Shown here: piece by piece, positions 8,750 to 18,515 of the stretch
Layout of the letters: the number at the start of each line of letters is the position of its first letter
Position numbering within the stretch: the stretch's first letter is position 1
Made by a program: the position numbers and the translations under genes
From: Pandoraea anapnoica
Lineage (GTDB): Bacteria > Pseudomonadota > Gammaproteobacteria > Burkholderiales > Burkholderiaceae
Assembly: GCF_902459765.1 (NCBI RefSeq)
Contig: NZ_CABPSP010000003.1
Coordinates: 1 to 64,000 of the forward strand
Direction: 5' to 3'
Length of the DNA stretch: 64,000 nucleotides
Notes under the pieces: generated by a model
Databases searched by the model: none
What the model was told of the DNA's origin: nothing
Seen by the model: the letters and a program-made list of their open reading frames with translations, nothing else

Positions 8750-8788
8750 TGTCGGCACGGCGTGAGCGCGCACTACGCCGTATCGACA
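8750..8788 (+). other. long hairpin downstream of coq7
   Basis: TGTCG (8750-8754) pairs with CGACA (8784-8788), and ACGGCGT (8757-8763) with ACGCCGT (8775-8781), separated by a 2x2 internal loop. No T-run follows, so it is not a canonical terminator, though it may protect the 3' end of the coq7 transcript. The rest of the 8664-8955 gap is AT-rich and carries no recognisable gene. Confidence 0.4.
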
Positions 8789-8955
8789 GTGCTGACGGGC
8801 CTCGCACGAAGTGATGCTCAAAATATGAGGTTCCACTTTCACTATCGCACTTATGTCTTTAATTTTCCTGACAAAATTCCGTTTTCCAACTTTAGGAAAG
8901 TGAGCTAAGTCATTGTTCTGACTACCAAATTCCCTCTGAAAAATGGGCGAAACGC

Positions 8956-9018
8956 TTGACCGCCCCTACACTCTCCTCTAAAGTGGGAAATAGTGTGAGA
9001 AAGTGTATTTTTGTGTGG
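8956..9018 (+). promoter_or_regulatory. dcw cluster promoter with four MraZ boxes
   Basis: TTGACC (8956-8961), a 17-bp spacer and TAAAGT (8979-8984) form a sigma-70-type promoter. Overlapping and following it are GTGGGA (8983), GTGTGA (8993), GTGTAT (9003) and GTGTGG (9013), all exactly 10 bp apart. Phased GTGGG-type hexamers upstream of mraZ are the known operator of MraZ, so autorepression of the cluster is expected. Confidence 0.75.
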
Positions 9019-9084
9019 CGTAGGGCACAAAATCTTTCTCTTTCGGCATGACGGGCAGGCGGAAGAAACCTCACGGGAGCGCAC

Positions 9085-9513
9085 GTGTTTCAGGGAGCCT
9101 CGGCACTTTCACTGGATGCAAAGGGACGGATGTCGATTCCGGCCCGGCACCGTGACGTGCTTCAGGGCGACGCTGAAGGCAAGGTGACGATCACCAAGCA
9201 CCCGGATGGATGTCTGCTGCTGTTCCCGCGTCCCGAATGGGAGATCTTCCGCGGCAAGATCGCCGCACTGCCGATGGACGCGCACTGGTGGCGACGCATC
9301 TTCCTGGGCAACGCAGCCGATGTCGAGATGGATTCGGCGGGCCGTGTCCTGGTGGCGCCCGAATTGCGCGCCGCCGCGGGCATGGACAAGGAAGTCATGC
9401 TGCTGGGCATGGGCAGTCATTTCGAACTCTGGGATGCCGCGACGTATGCCGCCAAGGAACAGGCGGCGATGGCGCAAGGTATGCCGGAAGCGCTGAAGAA
9501 CTTCACTTTTTGA
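9085..9513 (+). CDS. mraZ: transcriptional regulator MraZ
   Basis: 142 aa, GTG start with GGGAG 5 nt upstream. It is a tandem SpoVT/AbrB-fold protein with the two conserved halves [20 protein letters not shown] (1-20) and [15 protein letters not shown] (about 78-92), matching the DxxGR signature. MraZ forms a ring-shaped oligomer that binds the repeated GTG-type boxes seen at 8983-9018 and represses the dcw cluster. First gene of the cluster; rsmH follows after 22 nt. Confidence 0.97.
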   Translation: MFQGASALSLDAKGRMSIPARHRDVLQGDAEGKVTITKHPDGCLLLFPRPEWEIFRGKIAALPMDAHWWRRIFLGNAADVEMDSAGRVLVAPELRAAAGMDKEVMLLGMGSHFELWDAATYAAKEQAAMAQGMPEALKNFTF

Positions 9514-9535
9514 CAGATCAGGTGGTCCGACGAGC

Positions 9536-10489
9536 ATGGCGCACGCGGTGGAAACGGTAATGCAGCACCGCACGGTCCTGCTAGAGGAGGCCGTGGATGC
9601 CTTGCTATGGCGCGACGATGGCGTCTACGTCGACGGCACGTTCGGCCGCGGCGGGCACAGTCGCAGGCTGCTCGAGCGGCTGGGTGCTCAGGGGAGGCTG
9701 ATCGCATTCGACAAGGATCCCCAAGCGATCGCGGAGGCGGCAAAGATTGCCGATCCGCGATTTTCGATTGAGCACGAGAGCTTCGCGACGTTGCGCGAGG
9801 CGCTAGCCCGGCGCGGTATTGACAAGGTGTCGGGCGTTTTGCTGGACCTGGGCGTGTCGTCGCCGCAAATCGACGACCCGGCGCGCGGATTCAGTTTTCG
9901 GGCCGACGGTCCGCTCGATATGCGCATGGATCCCACGCGCGGCGAGTCGGCTGCCGATTGGCTGGCCCGGGCAACGCTGGAAGAAATGACGGAGGTCATC
10001 AAGGACTATGGGGAAGAACGGTTTGCTTTTCAGATTGCAAAGGCGCTTGTTGCTCGCCGGGCAGACGCCGACCGCCTCGGGCCTCTCGTCAGTACACGCG
10101 AGCTTGCCGCGATCGTGGCGGGCGCCGTCAAAACCCGTGAGAAGGGCAAGGACCCGGCAACACGTACCTTTCAGGCTCTACGGATTCACGTCAATCAAGA
10201 GCTTGCGGACTTGCAGATAGCACTGGATGTGGCGGCCGATGTCCTCGAAACGGGAGGCAGACTCGTGGCGATCAGCTTTCATTCACTGGAAGACCGGATC
10301 GTGAAGCGCTTCATGCAGGCTCGCTCAAGCGCGCCGGCGGTGGATCGCCGCGTGCCGCTGCGCGCTCACGAAATTCCCGAGCCGCCGTTCAAAGCCAGCC
10401 GCAAGATCAAGCCGTCCGCCGCCGAGGTGGAGGCGAACGCCCGTTCGCGCTCGGCGATCATGCGCGTCATGGAGCGGGTGTCGACATGA
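9536..10489 (+). CDS. rsmH: 16S rRNA (cytosine-1402-N4)-methyltransferase
   Basis: 317 aa. RsmH methylates C1402 in the ribosomal P site using S-adenosylmethionine. The class I methyltransferase fold is visible: [17 protein letters not shown] is the SAM-binding loop, and [13 protein letters not shown] and [16 protein letters not shown] are family signatures. An ATG eight codons in (9560) is a possible alternative start. The stop codon overlaps the ftsL start in ATGA. Confidence 0.97.
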   Translation: MAHAVETVMQHRTVLLEEAVDALLWRDDGVYVDGTFGRGGHSRRLLERLGAQGRLIAFDKDPQAIAEAAKIADPRFSIEHESFATLREALARRGIDKVSGVLLDLGVSSPQIDDPARGFSFRADGPLDMRMDPTRGESAADWLARATLEEMTEVIKDYGEERFAFQIAKALVARRADADRLGPLVSTRELAAIVAGAVKTREKGKDPATRTFQALRIHVNQELADLQIALDVAADVLETGGRLVAISFHSLEDRIVKRFMQARSSAPAVDRRVPLRAHEIPEPPFKASRKIKPSAAEVEANARSRSAIMRVMERVST

Positions 10490-10830
10490 GCCGGCTCAAT
10501 ATCCTCCTGCTCGCCGTGCTGATCGGCTGCGCTCTTTCGCTGATCAATGCGCAATACCGTGCGCGCGGCACGTTCGTCGAACTCAATCGCGAGCAGGCGC
10601 TCGAGCATCAATTGCTGCAGGACTGGGACCGTCTCCAGTATGAACAGAGCGCGCAGAGCAAGAGCGCCCGTATCGAGAGCGTTGCCCGCAGCGACCTGAA
10701 GATGCAGGCCGTCTCGCCCGGCCGCACGCAATATCTGTCCGCGCCGGCGGGCAGCACGGGCGCGATGGTGGATGTGCCGGTGCCGACCGCAAGCGCCGCG
10801 TCCGCCCCTGCGAGCGGAGGCAAACGATGA
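10486..10830 (+). CDS. ftsL: cell division protein FtsL
   Basis: 114 aa bitopic membrane protein: a transmembrane segment at about 5-20 ([16 protein letters not shown]) and a periplasmic coiled coil (about 24-70), giving the FtsL/FtsB heptad pattern. FtsL joins FtsB and FtsQ to activate septal peptidoglycan synthesis by FtsW-FtsI. It overlaps rsmH and ftsI by ATGA at each end, so all three are translationally coupled. A Pro/Ala/Ser-rich tail follows the coiled coil. Confidence 0.93.
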   Translation: MSRLNILLLAVLIGCALSLINAQYRARGTFVELNREQALEHQLLQDWDRLQYEQSAQSKSARIESVARSDLKMQAVSPGRTQYLSAPAGSTGAMVDVPVPTASAASAPASGGKR

Positions 10831-12602
10831 TTCGCCGCAAAGACGCCAAGGCCAAGACCAAGGATGTGCAGTTCTCTGCCAGCCCGGTCCTGTCCGTGCG
10901 TCTGCCGATGTGGCGCTCGAAGATGCTCGTCTTCGTGATCTTCGGCGCGTTCGCGTCGCTCGTCGCACGTGCCTTCTGGATTCAGGGGCCGGGCAACGCC
11001 TTCTATCAACGTCAGGGCGAGAGCCGTTACGAACGCACACTGGAGATGTCCGCCACGCGCGGCAAAGTGTTCGACCGTAACGGACAGGTGCTTGCCACCA
11101 GTCTGCCCGTGAAGGCCATCTGGGCGATTCCGGAAGATGTGCCAGACGATGTCTCGACGCAGCAGGTGCGTCAGCTCTCGAAACTGCTCGAGATGAGCGA
11201 GTCGGATCTGCGTCGCAAATTCAATCAGGAAAAGAGCTTCGTTTATGTGAAGCGTCAGGTCCTGCCCGACGTGGCCAAGCAAGTCGCAGACCTCGACATC
11301 CCCGGCGTGTATCAGCGCAAGGAGTACAAGCGCTTCTATCCGGAAGGCGAGATCGCGGCGCACGTGGTCGGCTTTACGAACGTCGAGGATATCGGCCAGG
11401 AAGGCGTCGAACTGTCGATGCAGAAGGATCTGGCCGCAACCCCGGGCAGCCGCCGGGTGATCAAGGATCGCCTGGGACGCGTGGTCGAGGATATCGACAT
11501 CCTCGCGCAGCCGCGCGACGGTCATGACATTACGCTCTCGATCGATAGCAAGATCCAGTTCCTCGCCTACAGCGAACTCAAGGACGCCATGGAGCGCACC
11601 GGCGCGAAAGCTGCCAGCGCCGTGGTGCTCGACGTACGCACGGGCGAGGTGCTCGCGCTGGCCAACCTGCCAACATATAACCCCAACAACCGCACGAACC
11701 TGACGGGCGCGCAGCTTCGCAACCGCGTCATCACGGACACCTTCGAGCCCGGCTCCATCATGAAGCCGATCACCATCGCTGCGGCGATGGAAAACGGCTA
11801 TGTGAAGCCGACGTCGACGGTCATGACCACGGGCCGCGCCAACTTCTTCGGCGCGAACATTACCGATACCCACGATTACGGCCTGCTCACGGTGGCCGGC
11901 GTCATTCAGAAGTCGAGCAACATCGGCACGGCAAAGATCGCGCTGCAGATGAAGCCGCAGGAAATGTGGGACATGTTCACCAGCGTCGGCCTCGGTCAGG
12001 CACCGAAGCTCGGTTTTCCGGGAGCTGTGGCGGGACGCCTGCGCCCGGCCAAGAGCTGGCGACCGATCGAGCAGGCGACGATGGGCTACGGCTACGGGCT
12101 GTCGGCTTCGCTGATCCAACTGGCGCGTGCATACACCGTCTTCGCCCACGACGGCGAATTGCTGCCGATCTCTATCTATAAGACGGACGGCAGCGTCGTG
12201 AAGGGCACGCAGGTCATCTCGCCAGCGACTGCACGCGAAGTGCGCAAGATGCTGGAGATGGTGACGTCGCCCGGCGGCACAGCCACGCGTGCTCAGGTGA
12301 TCGGATATCGCGTGGGTGGCAAGACCGGCACGGCCTACAAGCAATCGGGCAAGGGATACGACAAGAGCAAGTACCGCGCATCGTTCGTCGGCATGGCGCC
12401 GATGTCCGAGCCGCGCATCATCGTGGCCGTTACGCTCGACGAGCCGGGCCGCGGTTCCCACTACGGCGGCGTGGCTGCCGGTCCGGCGTTTGCGTCGATT
12501 GTGGGCGGGACGTTGCGGGCATTGAACGTAGTGCCGGATTCGCCGGTGACGAAGCTCGTCGTGAGCGACAAGGTGGAGGAGAGCGAGCCATGGGCACCGT
12601 GA
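10827..12602 (+). CDS. ftsI: septal peptidoglycan transpeptidase FtsI (PBP3)
   Basis: 591 aa class B penicillin-binding protein. One N-terminal membrane anchor (about 34-50) precedes a dimerisation/pedestal domain and a transpeptidase domain. Active-site motifs are intact: Ser310-x-x-Lys (GSIMKP), Ser363-Ser-Asn (KSSN) and Lys499-Thr-Gly (GGKTGTA). It cross-links septal peptidoglycan in complex with FtsW. The last 13 nt overlap murE. Confidence 0.97.
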   Translation: MIRRKDAKAKTKDVQFSASPVLSVRLPMWRSKMLVFVIFGAFASLVARAFWIQGPGNAFYQRQGESRYERTLEMSATRGKVFDRNGQVLATSLPVKAIWAIPEDVPDDVSTQQVRQLSKLLEMSESDLRRKFNQEKSFVYVKRQVLPDVAKQVADLDIPGVYQRKEYKRFYPEGEIAAHVVGFTNVEDIGQEGVELSMQKDLAATPGSRRVIKDRLGRVVEDIDILAQPRDGHDITLSIDSKIQFLAYSELKDAMERTGAKAASAVVLDVRTGEVLALANLPTYNPNNRTNLTGAQLRNRVITDTFEPGSIMKPITIAAAMENGYVKPTSTVMTTGRANFFGANITDTHDYGLLTVAGVIQKSSNIGTAKIALQMKPQEMWDMFTSVGLGQAPKLGFPGAVAGRLRPAKSWRPIEQATMGYGYGLSASLIQLARAYTVFAHDGELLPISIYKTDGSVVKGTQVISPATAREVRKMLEMVTSPGGTATRAQVIGYRVGGKTGTAYKQSGKGYDKSKYRASFVGMAPMSEPRIIVAVTLDEPGRGSHYGGVAAGPAFASIVGGTLRALNVVPDSPVTKLVVSDKVEESEPWAP

Positions 12603-14173
12603 CCCCGACGCCGCAAAATCCTGCCACGTTCGCCATGGTTGCGGACGCCACCGATCGCGCCGCGCTCGCGCAGGCGTGGGACTGGCTGCGCCGCACGGTG
12701 TCGGCGGGTGCCACGTTGCATGCGGACAGCCGTCGTGTGACGCCGGGTGACGTTTTCGTCGCCTACGCGGTGAAGGGTGCAGACAGCCGTGGCTTCATTG
12801 CCGACGCCGTCGAGCGCGGTGCCGCCGCAGTGCTTTGGCAGAGCGATGATTTCACTTGGCCGGCATCGCTCACGTCGCTAGCCAACGTGCCGCAGTTTGG
12901 CGTGGCGCGCCTCGACTGGCTCGCGGGCCCGCTGGCGGCGCTGTGGTACGGCGAGCCGAGCGTCGGCATGACGATGTTCGGCGTGACGGGGACCAACGGC
13001 AAGACGTCGTGCAGTCAATGGCTGGCGCAATTGCTGTCGAAGACGAACGTGCGCAGCGCCGTGATCGGTACGTTGGGCAGCGGCTTCCCCGGTCATCTCA
13101 CAGTGACGGGCTTCACCACGCCCGACGCGGTCCAGTTGCAACACAGCCTCGACGATCTGCGCGCGCAAGGCGCTGCAGCGGTCGCGATGGAGGTGTCGTC
13201 GCACGGTTTGTATCAGGGACGCGTGAACGGTGTGGCGTTCGACGTGGCGGTGTTCACGAACCTGACGCAGGACCACCTCGACTATCACGGCACGATGGCC
13301 GAGTACGAAGCGGCCAAGACGCGACTGTTCGACTGGCCGGGACTGAAGGCGGTGGTCATCAATCGCGACGATGCGATGGGACAGCGTTTGCTGACGCGTC
13401 TGGCTGGCAAGACACCGGTCTTCGAATACGGCATTCACGGTGCCGCGACGTCGGCGCAAGGCAACCGCGTGTTGCGGGCGGAAGACATCCGCGCAACGAC
13501 TGCGGGCACGCGCTTCACGCTGCACATCGACGATCACAGCCAGCAAGTGACGGTGCCGCTGATCGGTGAGTTCAACATCAGCAACGCCCTTGCCGTGCTG
13601 GGCGCAGCACTGGCCGCCGGTGTCGCGCAAGATGCCGCCATCGCCGGACTCGCGACGCTCGCGCCGGTGTCCGGCCGCATGGAGCAGATCGGACAGCCGG
13701 GGCAGCCGTTGGTGGTGATCGATTACGCCCATACGCCCGACGCACTCGACAAAACGCTGGCCGCCCTGCGGCCGGTCACGCAAGCGCGCGGTGGCAAGCT
13801 CGTCTGCGTGTTCGGTTGCGGTGGCGATCGCGATGCGGGCAAGCGTCCGCAAATGGGGGCGGTGGCCGAGCGTCTGGCGGATGCGATCGTGCTCACGAGC
13901 GACAACCCGCGCACCGAAGTGCCCGCCGAGATCATGGCGCAGATCGCCGCCGGTCTCGCGCAGCCGGACGCCGCACGTCGCATCGAAGACCGCGCAAGCG
14001 CGATTCTTCAGGCTGTGCGCGGCGCGCAGGCCGCCGACGTCGTGCTGATCGCGGGCAAGGGACACGAAAGTACACAGGAAATCATGGGCAAGAAGCGGCC
14101 GTTCTCCGATCAGGAACACGCGCGTCTGGCACTCGCTGCGCGTGCGACCACGGTGCGCGGAGGTGGCGAATGA
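12590..14173 (+). CDS. murE: UDP-MurNAc-L-Ala-D-Glu:meso-DAP ligase MurE
   Basis: 527 aa Mur ligase adding the third residue of the stem peptide in the cytoplasm. It shows the ATP loop GVTGTNGKTS, the central-domain signature YHGTMAEYEAAK, and DNPRTE in the C-terminal domain; DNPR is the motif that selects meso-diaminopimelate over lysine. It overlaps ftsI upstream and shares ATGA with murF downstream. Confidence 0.97.
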   Translation: MGTVTPTPQNPATFAMVADATDRAALAQAWDWLRRTVSAGATLHADSRRVTPGDVFVAYAVKGADSRGFIADAVERGAAAVLWQSDDFTWPASLTSLANVPQFGVARLDWLAGPLAALWYGEPSVGMTMFGVTGTNGKTSCSQWLAQLLSKTNVRSAVIGTLGSGFPGHLTVTGFTTPDAVQLQHSLDDLRAQGAAAVAMEVSSHGLYQGRVNGVAFDVAVFTNLTQDHLDYHGTMAEYEAAKTRLFDWPGLKAVVINRDDAMGQRLLTRLAGKTPVFEYGIHGAATSAQGNRVLRAEDIRATTAGTRFTLHIDDHSQQVTVPLIGEFNISNALAVLGAALAAGVAQDAAIAGLATLAPVSGRMEQIGQPGQPLVVIDYAHTPDALDKTLAALRPVTQARGGKLVCVFGCGGDRDAGKRPQMGAVAERLADAIVLTSDNPRTEVPAEIMAQIAAGLAQPDAARRIEDRASAILQAVRGAQAADVVLIAGKGHESTQEIMGKKRPFSDQEHARLALAARATTVRGGGE

Positions 14174-15594
14174 CGCCGACGAAGCACGCCATCATGTGGC
14201 AACTGAGCGACGCACAGGCGGCCGTGACGGATTCGCGCGTCACCGGCGTGCCGTCGACGGCGTTTGCCCGCATCGTGACGGATAGCCGTTCGGTGCAGCC
14301 GGGCGATCTGTTCGTGGCCCTCAAGGGCGAGCGTTTCGATGCACACGATTTTCTGGCCGACGTGGCGCGCGCAGGCGCAGCCGCTGTGGTCGCGACCCAC
14401 GTGCCGGACGGTTTCGAGACGCCTGCGCTGATCGTGCCCGACACGCGCATCGCGCTGGGCGAACTGGCCGCCGCATGGCGTCGCCGCTTCGCGATTCCGG
14501 TCGTCGCGGTCACGGGTAGCAATGGCAAGACGACCGTCAAGGAAATGATCTCGGCGATTTTCGCCGAGGCGGCAGGCGCGGACGCGCGTCTGGCGACCGC
14601 CGGGAACTTCAACAACGACATCGGCCTGCCGCTGACGCTGTTCCGTCTGAAAGACGGCGACAAGCTCGCGGTGCTCGAACTCGGCATGAATCACCCGGGC
14701 GAGACCGCGTATCTGGCGAAGATCGCGCAGCCGACGGTGGCTGTCATTAACAATGCGCAACGCGAGCATCAGGAATTCATGGTGAACGTGGCCGCCGTGG
14801 CCGAGGAGCATTCGGCGGTGCTGGCGGCGCTGCCCGGCGACGGCGTGGCCGTCTTCCCGGCAGAGAGCGAATTCGCACCGATGTGGCGCGAGGTGGCGGG
14901 CAAGCGTCGCGTGCTGGACTTTGCGCTGGACGCGCGTGCAGCGGTGTCGGGGCGGTACGACGTCGCGACGCGTGTGTTACGCGTGGCGTCGCCCGCTGGC
15001 GAGTTTTCGCTCACGCTGCCGCTGCTCGGCGAGCACAACGCACGCAACGCGCTGGCCGCGATCGCCTGCGCACTGGGTGCGCACGTGGACATTGGTTCGA
15101 TCGTGCGGGCACTCGAAGCGTTCTCTGCCGTCAAAGGCCGACTTCAGGTGTCCACGCTGTCGAAGGGACCACTCGCGGGTGTCACGCTGATCGACGACAC
15201 CTATAATGCGAACCCCGATTCCGTATTGGCCGCAATCGACGTACTTGCTCAGACGCCGGCGCCGCGTGTTCTGGTGCTCGGCGACATGGGTGAGGTCGGT
15301 GACAACGGCCCCGCATTCCACCGCGAAGTGGGCGAGTACGCCGCACAGCGCGGTATCGATCGCCTGCTCGCGATGGGTGAACAGACGCAGGCCAGCGTTG
15401 TCGCGTTCGGCGACGGCGGTGAACATTTTTCAGATGTGAACGACGTGGCGCCGCTCGTAGCGACGCTGAACGCCACGTTGAGTGCGCCGGCAACGGTGCT
15501 GGTGAAGGGAAGCCGCTTTATGCGGATGGAGCGCGTGCTCGAACAGTTGCGCGCGACGAATGAAAGCGGGGGCGGCAACGCCCCGGCCAAGTGA
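14170..15594 (+). CDS. murF: UDP-MurNAc-tripeptide--D-Ala-D-Ala ligase MurF
   Basis: 474 aa. The start at 14170 overlaps the murE stop as ATGA; longer in-frame starts lie deep inside murE. It adds D-Ala-D-Ala to the tripeptide precursor. The ATP loop AVTGSNGKTTVKEM and the family motifs FNNDIGLPLTL, ELGMNHPGE and DDTYNANPDS are all present. Domain order is normal. Confidence 0.97.
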   Translation: MTPTKHAIMWQLSDAQAAVTDSRVTGVPSTAFARIVTDSRSVQPGDLFVALKGERFDAHDFLADVARAGAAAVVATHVPDGFETPALIVPDTRIALGELAAAWRRRFAIPVVAVTGSNGKTTVKEMISAIFAEAAGADARLATAGNFNNDIGLPLTLFRLKDGDKLAVLELGMNHPGETAYLAKIAQPTVAVINNAQREHQEFMVNVAAVAEEHSAVLAALPGDGVAVFPAESEFAPMWREVAGKRRVLDFALDARAAVSGRYDVATRVLRVASPAGEFSLTLPLLGEHNARNALAAIACALGAHVDIGSIVRALEAFSAVKGRLQVSTLSKGPLAGVTLIDDTYNANPDSVLAAIDVLAQTPAPRVLVLGDMGEVGDNGPAFHREVGEYAAQRGIDRLLAMGEQTQASVVAFGDGGEHFSDVNDVAPLVATLNATLSAPATVLVKGSRFMRMERVLEQLRATNESGGGNAPAK

Positions 15595-15609
15595 TAAAGG
15601 ATTGATGGA

Positions 15610-16779
15610 ATGTTGCTGACGTTGGCGCAATGGCTGCAAGCGGATGCGAGCTATTTGCGCGTGTTCAACTACCTGACGTTTCGGGCCGTGATGGCAAGCC
15701 TCACGGCGCTGGTGATCGGGCTCTCGTTCGGGCCGATGGTCATTCGCAAGCTTGCCGAGATGAAGGTGGGTCAGGCCGTGCGTACCGACGGCCCGCAGAC
15801 GCACCTTGTGAAGTCGGGTACGCCCACGATGGGCGGCGTGCTGATTCTCATCGGCATTACCGTCGCCACGCTGCTCTGGGCGGATCTGAGCAATCGTTTC
15901 ATCTGGATCGTGCTGCTGGTCACGCTAGGCTTCGGGATCATTGGCTGGATCGACGATTACCGGAAAGTCGTCTTCAAGGACCCGCGCGGCATGTCGTCGC
16001 GCGAGAAGTATTTCTGGCAATCGATCATCGGTCTGTTCGCTGCGATCTATCTGGCGTTCTCCGTCTCGGAGACGAGCAACCTGAAGGTCTTCGAGCTGTT
16101 CATCAGTTGGGTGCGTAACGGCTTCCCGCTCGATTTGCCGCCGAAAGCGGACTTCATCGTGCCGTTCTTCAAGACGATGAGCTACCCGCTGGGCGTGTTT
16201 GGCTTCATCGCGCTGACCTACTTTGTCATCGTCGGCTCGTCCAACGCCGTTAACCTCACGGACGGCCTCGACGGACTGGTCATCATGCCGGTCGTGCTGG
16301 TCGGCGCGGCACTCGGTGTGTTCGCTTACGTGATGGGCAACGTCGTCTACTCGAAGTACTTGCTGTTCCCTCACATACCGGGCGCAGGCGAGTTGCTCGT
16401 GTTCTGTTCCGCGATGTCGGGGGCCGGGTTGGCGTTCCTATGGTTCAACACCCATCCGGCACAGGTGTTCATGGGCGACGTGGGTGCACTGGCGCTTGGC
16501 GGCGCGCTCGGCACGGTCGCCGTGATCGTGCGACAGGAAGTCGTGCTGTTCGTGATGGGCGGTGTGTTCGTCGCGGAAACGCTGTCGGTGATGTTGCAGG
16601 TCACCTGGTTCAAATACACCAAGAAGCGATTCGGCGAAGGGCGTCGCATCTTCAAGATGGCCCCGCTGCATCACCACTTCGAATTGTCGGGATGGAAAGA
16701 AACGCAGGTGGTGGTCCGTTTCTGGATCATCACGCTGATGCTGGTGCTGATCGGCTTGTCGACGTTGAAGCTGCGCTGA
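15610..16779 (+). CDS. mraY: phospho-MurNAc-pentapeptide translocase MraY
   Basis: 389 aa polytopic membrane enzyme (about ten helices) that transfers phospho-MurNAc-pentapeptide to undecaprenyl phosphate, making lipid I. The catalytic signatures are visible: IDDYRKV (Asp-Asp pair), [12 protein letters not shown] and [15 protein letters not shown] lies 8 nt before the ATG. It is followed by the only sizeable gap in the upstream half of the cluster. Confidence 0.97.
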   Translation: MLLTLAQWLQADASYLRVFNYLTFRAVMASLTALVIGLSFGPMVIRKLAEMKVGQAVRTDGPQTHLVKSGTPTMGGVLILIGITVATLLWADLSNRFIWIVLLVTLGFGIIGWIDDYRKVVFKDPRGMSSREKYFWQSIIGLFAAIYLAFSVSETSNLKVFELFISWVRNGFPLDLPPKADFIVPFFKTMSYPLGVFGFIALTYFVIVGSSNAVNLTDGLDGLVIMPVVLVGAALGVFAYVMGNVVYSKYLLFPHIPGAGELLVFCSAMSGAGLAFLWFNTHPAQVFMGDVGALALGGALGTVAVIVRQEVVLFVMGGVFVAETLSVMLQVTWFKYTKKRFGEGRRIFKMAPLHHHFELSGWKETQVVVRFWIITLMLVLIGLSTLKLR

Positions 16780-16827
16780 CGCTGCTGATGGCGTGTCTCG
16801 ACGTAACGAGACGAAACAAGACGAGAC

Positions 16828-16879
16828 GTGACTGGCAGGAAGTCACAAGATAGCGACTTCGCAAATTTGTGAAGTCGCT
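16828..16879 (+). repeat. two inverted repeats in the mraY-murD gap
   Basis: First, GTGACT (16828-16833) and AGTCAC (16841-16846) around a 7-nt loop. Second, a near-perfect 28-bp palindrome at 16852-16879: arms AGCGACTTC and GAAGTCGCT, the centre pairing further around CAAATTTG with one mismatch. Only two to three T follow, so it is a weak terminator at best. It could be an attenuator, an mRNA-processing site or a protein-binding site. Confidence 0.5.
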
Positions 16880-16988
16880 TTCGTGCAAGTGGAATTAAAG
16901 GTAAGGCCGCTCGCGCCGATAGCAGTAGATCGGTGTCGTTGAAGCGATGCATTCGTAGGTTGTTTGAATCGATAAAGGAAAGAGCGAC

Positions 16989-18515
16989 GTGTTCGGCGAG
17001 AAGTTTGGTGAATCCTGGCAACCGCGTGTCCTGATCCTGGGTCTGGGAGAGTCCGGCCTGGCGATGGCGCGTTGGTGCGCGCGTTACGGCTGCCGAGTGC
17101 GTGCAGCCGACACGCGCTTTGCGTCGTCGGAGACACCGCCGAACGTGGCGACCCTGCGCATCGACGCACCGCAAGCCGAATTCGTGGGCGGCGCATTCGC
17201 CGGTCAGATCGACGCGCTGCTCGATGACATCGAACTCATCGGCATCAGTCCGGGCCTTTCGCCGCTCGCCGAAGACGTGGCGGCGCTGCTGGCCGAAGCT
17301 GCCGAGCGCAGCATTCCTGTGTGGGGCGAGATCGAGTTCTTCGCACAGGCATTGCGTCACATGCAGTCGACGAGTGGCTACGCGCCGAAGGTGCTCGCGA
17401 TTACCGGCACGAACGGCAAGACCACGACGACAAGCTTGACCGGGTTGCTGTGCCGCCGGGCCGGCAAGCGTACGGCGGTGGCGGGCAACATCAGCCCCAC
17501 GGCGCTCGACCGTCTGAGCGAGTGCATCGCCGAGGCCACGCTGCCCGACGTCTGGGTGCTCGAACTCTCCAGCTTCCAGCTGGAGACGACGCATTCGCTC
17601 GCGCCCGATGCGGCGGCCATTCTCAACATTACGCAAGACCATCTGGACTGGCACGGCGATATGGACGCCTACGCCAGAGCCAAAGCACGCATCTTCGGTG
17701 AGAACACCGTGCGCGTGCTCAATCGCGACGACGCCCGCGTGATCGCCTTCGCGTCGCCGGAAGCCAACGTGGTGACCTTCGGCACGGGCAAGCCCGACGC
17801 CGTGGGTGACTTCGGTCTGGAGATGGAAGGCGGCATGTGGTGGTTGGTCGAGGGCTTCACGCGCGATGATGCTCCGCCTGCACCCAAGCGTCGAAAGGCG
17901 GGCACACCGGAAGTTACGGTCGAGGTGCTGGGCAAGCGTCTGATGCCAGCCGACGCGCTGCGAATCCGCGGTCAGCACAACGCCGCGAACGCCCTGGCGG
18001 CGCTCGCACTCGCCCGCGCGATCGATCTGCCTCTGGCCAAGCTGCTGCACGGCCTGCGAGAGTATCCGGGCGAGCCGCATCGCGTTCAGCTCATCGCCAC
18101 GATCAACGAAGTGGAGTTCTACGACGACAGCAAGGGCACCAACGTCGGCGCGACGGTCGCGGCGATTACGGGGCTCGAAAAGAAGCTGCTGCTGATCCTC
18201 GGCGGTGACGGCAAGGGGCAGGACTTCTCGCCGCTGGCCAATCCGGTCGCCCATCACGCGCGCGCGGTGCTGCTGATCGGTCGCGATGCACCGCTGCTGC
18301 GCGAAGCGCTCACGGACACCGGCGTCGAGCTGATCGACGTCGCAACGCTGGAAGACGCCACACGCGAAGCCGCCCGCCTGGCGCAGCCCGGCGATGCCGT
18401 GCTGCTATCGCCGGCCTGCGCGAGCTTCGACATGTTCCGCAACTACGAGCATCGCGCAAACGTGTTTCGCGACACCGTGGTTGATCTGGCCGCCGACGCG
18501 GGGGTAATGCTATGA
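16989..18515 (+). CDS. murD: UDP-MurNAc-L-alanine--D-glutamate ligase MurD
   Basis: 508 aa, GTG start with AAAGGAAAG a few bases upstream. MurD adds D-Glu to UDP-MurNAc-L-Ala. N-terminal Rossmann-like domain ([16 protein letters not shown]), ATP loop [13 protein letters not shown], central signature [20 protein letters not shown] and C-terminal [11 protein letters not shown] are all present. It is slightly longer than the typical MurD (about 440-450 aa), partly because of an insertion around residues 290-310 ([14 protein letters not shown]). The stop overlaps ftsW in ATGA. Confidence 0.97.
   Translation: MFGEKFGESWQPRVLILGLGESGLAMARWCARYGCRVRAADTRFASSETPPNVATLRIDAPQAEFVGGAFAGQIDALLDDIELIGISPGLSPLAEDVAALLAEAAERSIPVWGEIEFFAQALRHMQSTSGYAPKVLAITGTNGKTTTTSLTGLLCRRAGKRTAVAGNISPTALDRLSECIAEATLPDVWVLELSSFQLETTHSLAPDAAAILNITQDHLDWHGDMDAYARAKARIFGENTVRVLNRDDARVIAFASPEANVVTFGTGKPDAVGDFGLEMEGGMWWLVEGFTRDDAPPAPKRRKAGTPEVTVEVLGKRLMPADALRIRGQHNAANALAALALARAIDLPLAKLLHGLREYPGEPHRVQLIATINEVEFYDDSKGTNVGATVAAITGLEKKLLLILGGDGKGQDFSPLANPVAHHARAVLLIGRDAPLLREALTDTGVELIDVATLEDATREAARLAQPGDAVLLSPACASFDMFRNYEHRANVFRDTVVDLAADAGVML

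Noticed and set aside
10608-12461. 617-codon open frame antisense to ftsI
   Set aside because: No motif or RBS; the ftsI active-site motifs on the plus strand are intact.
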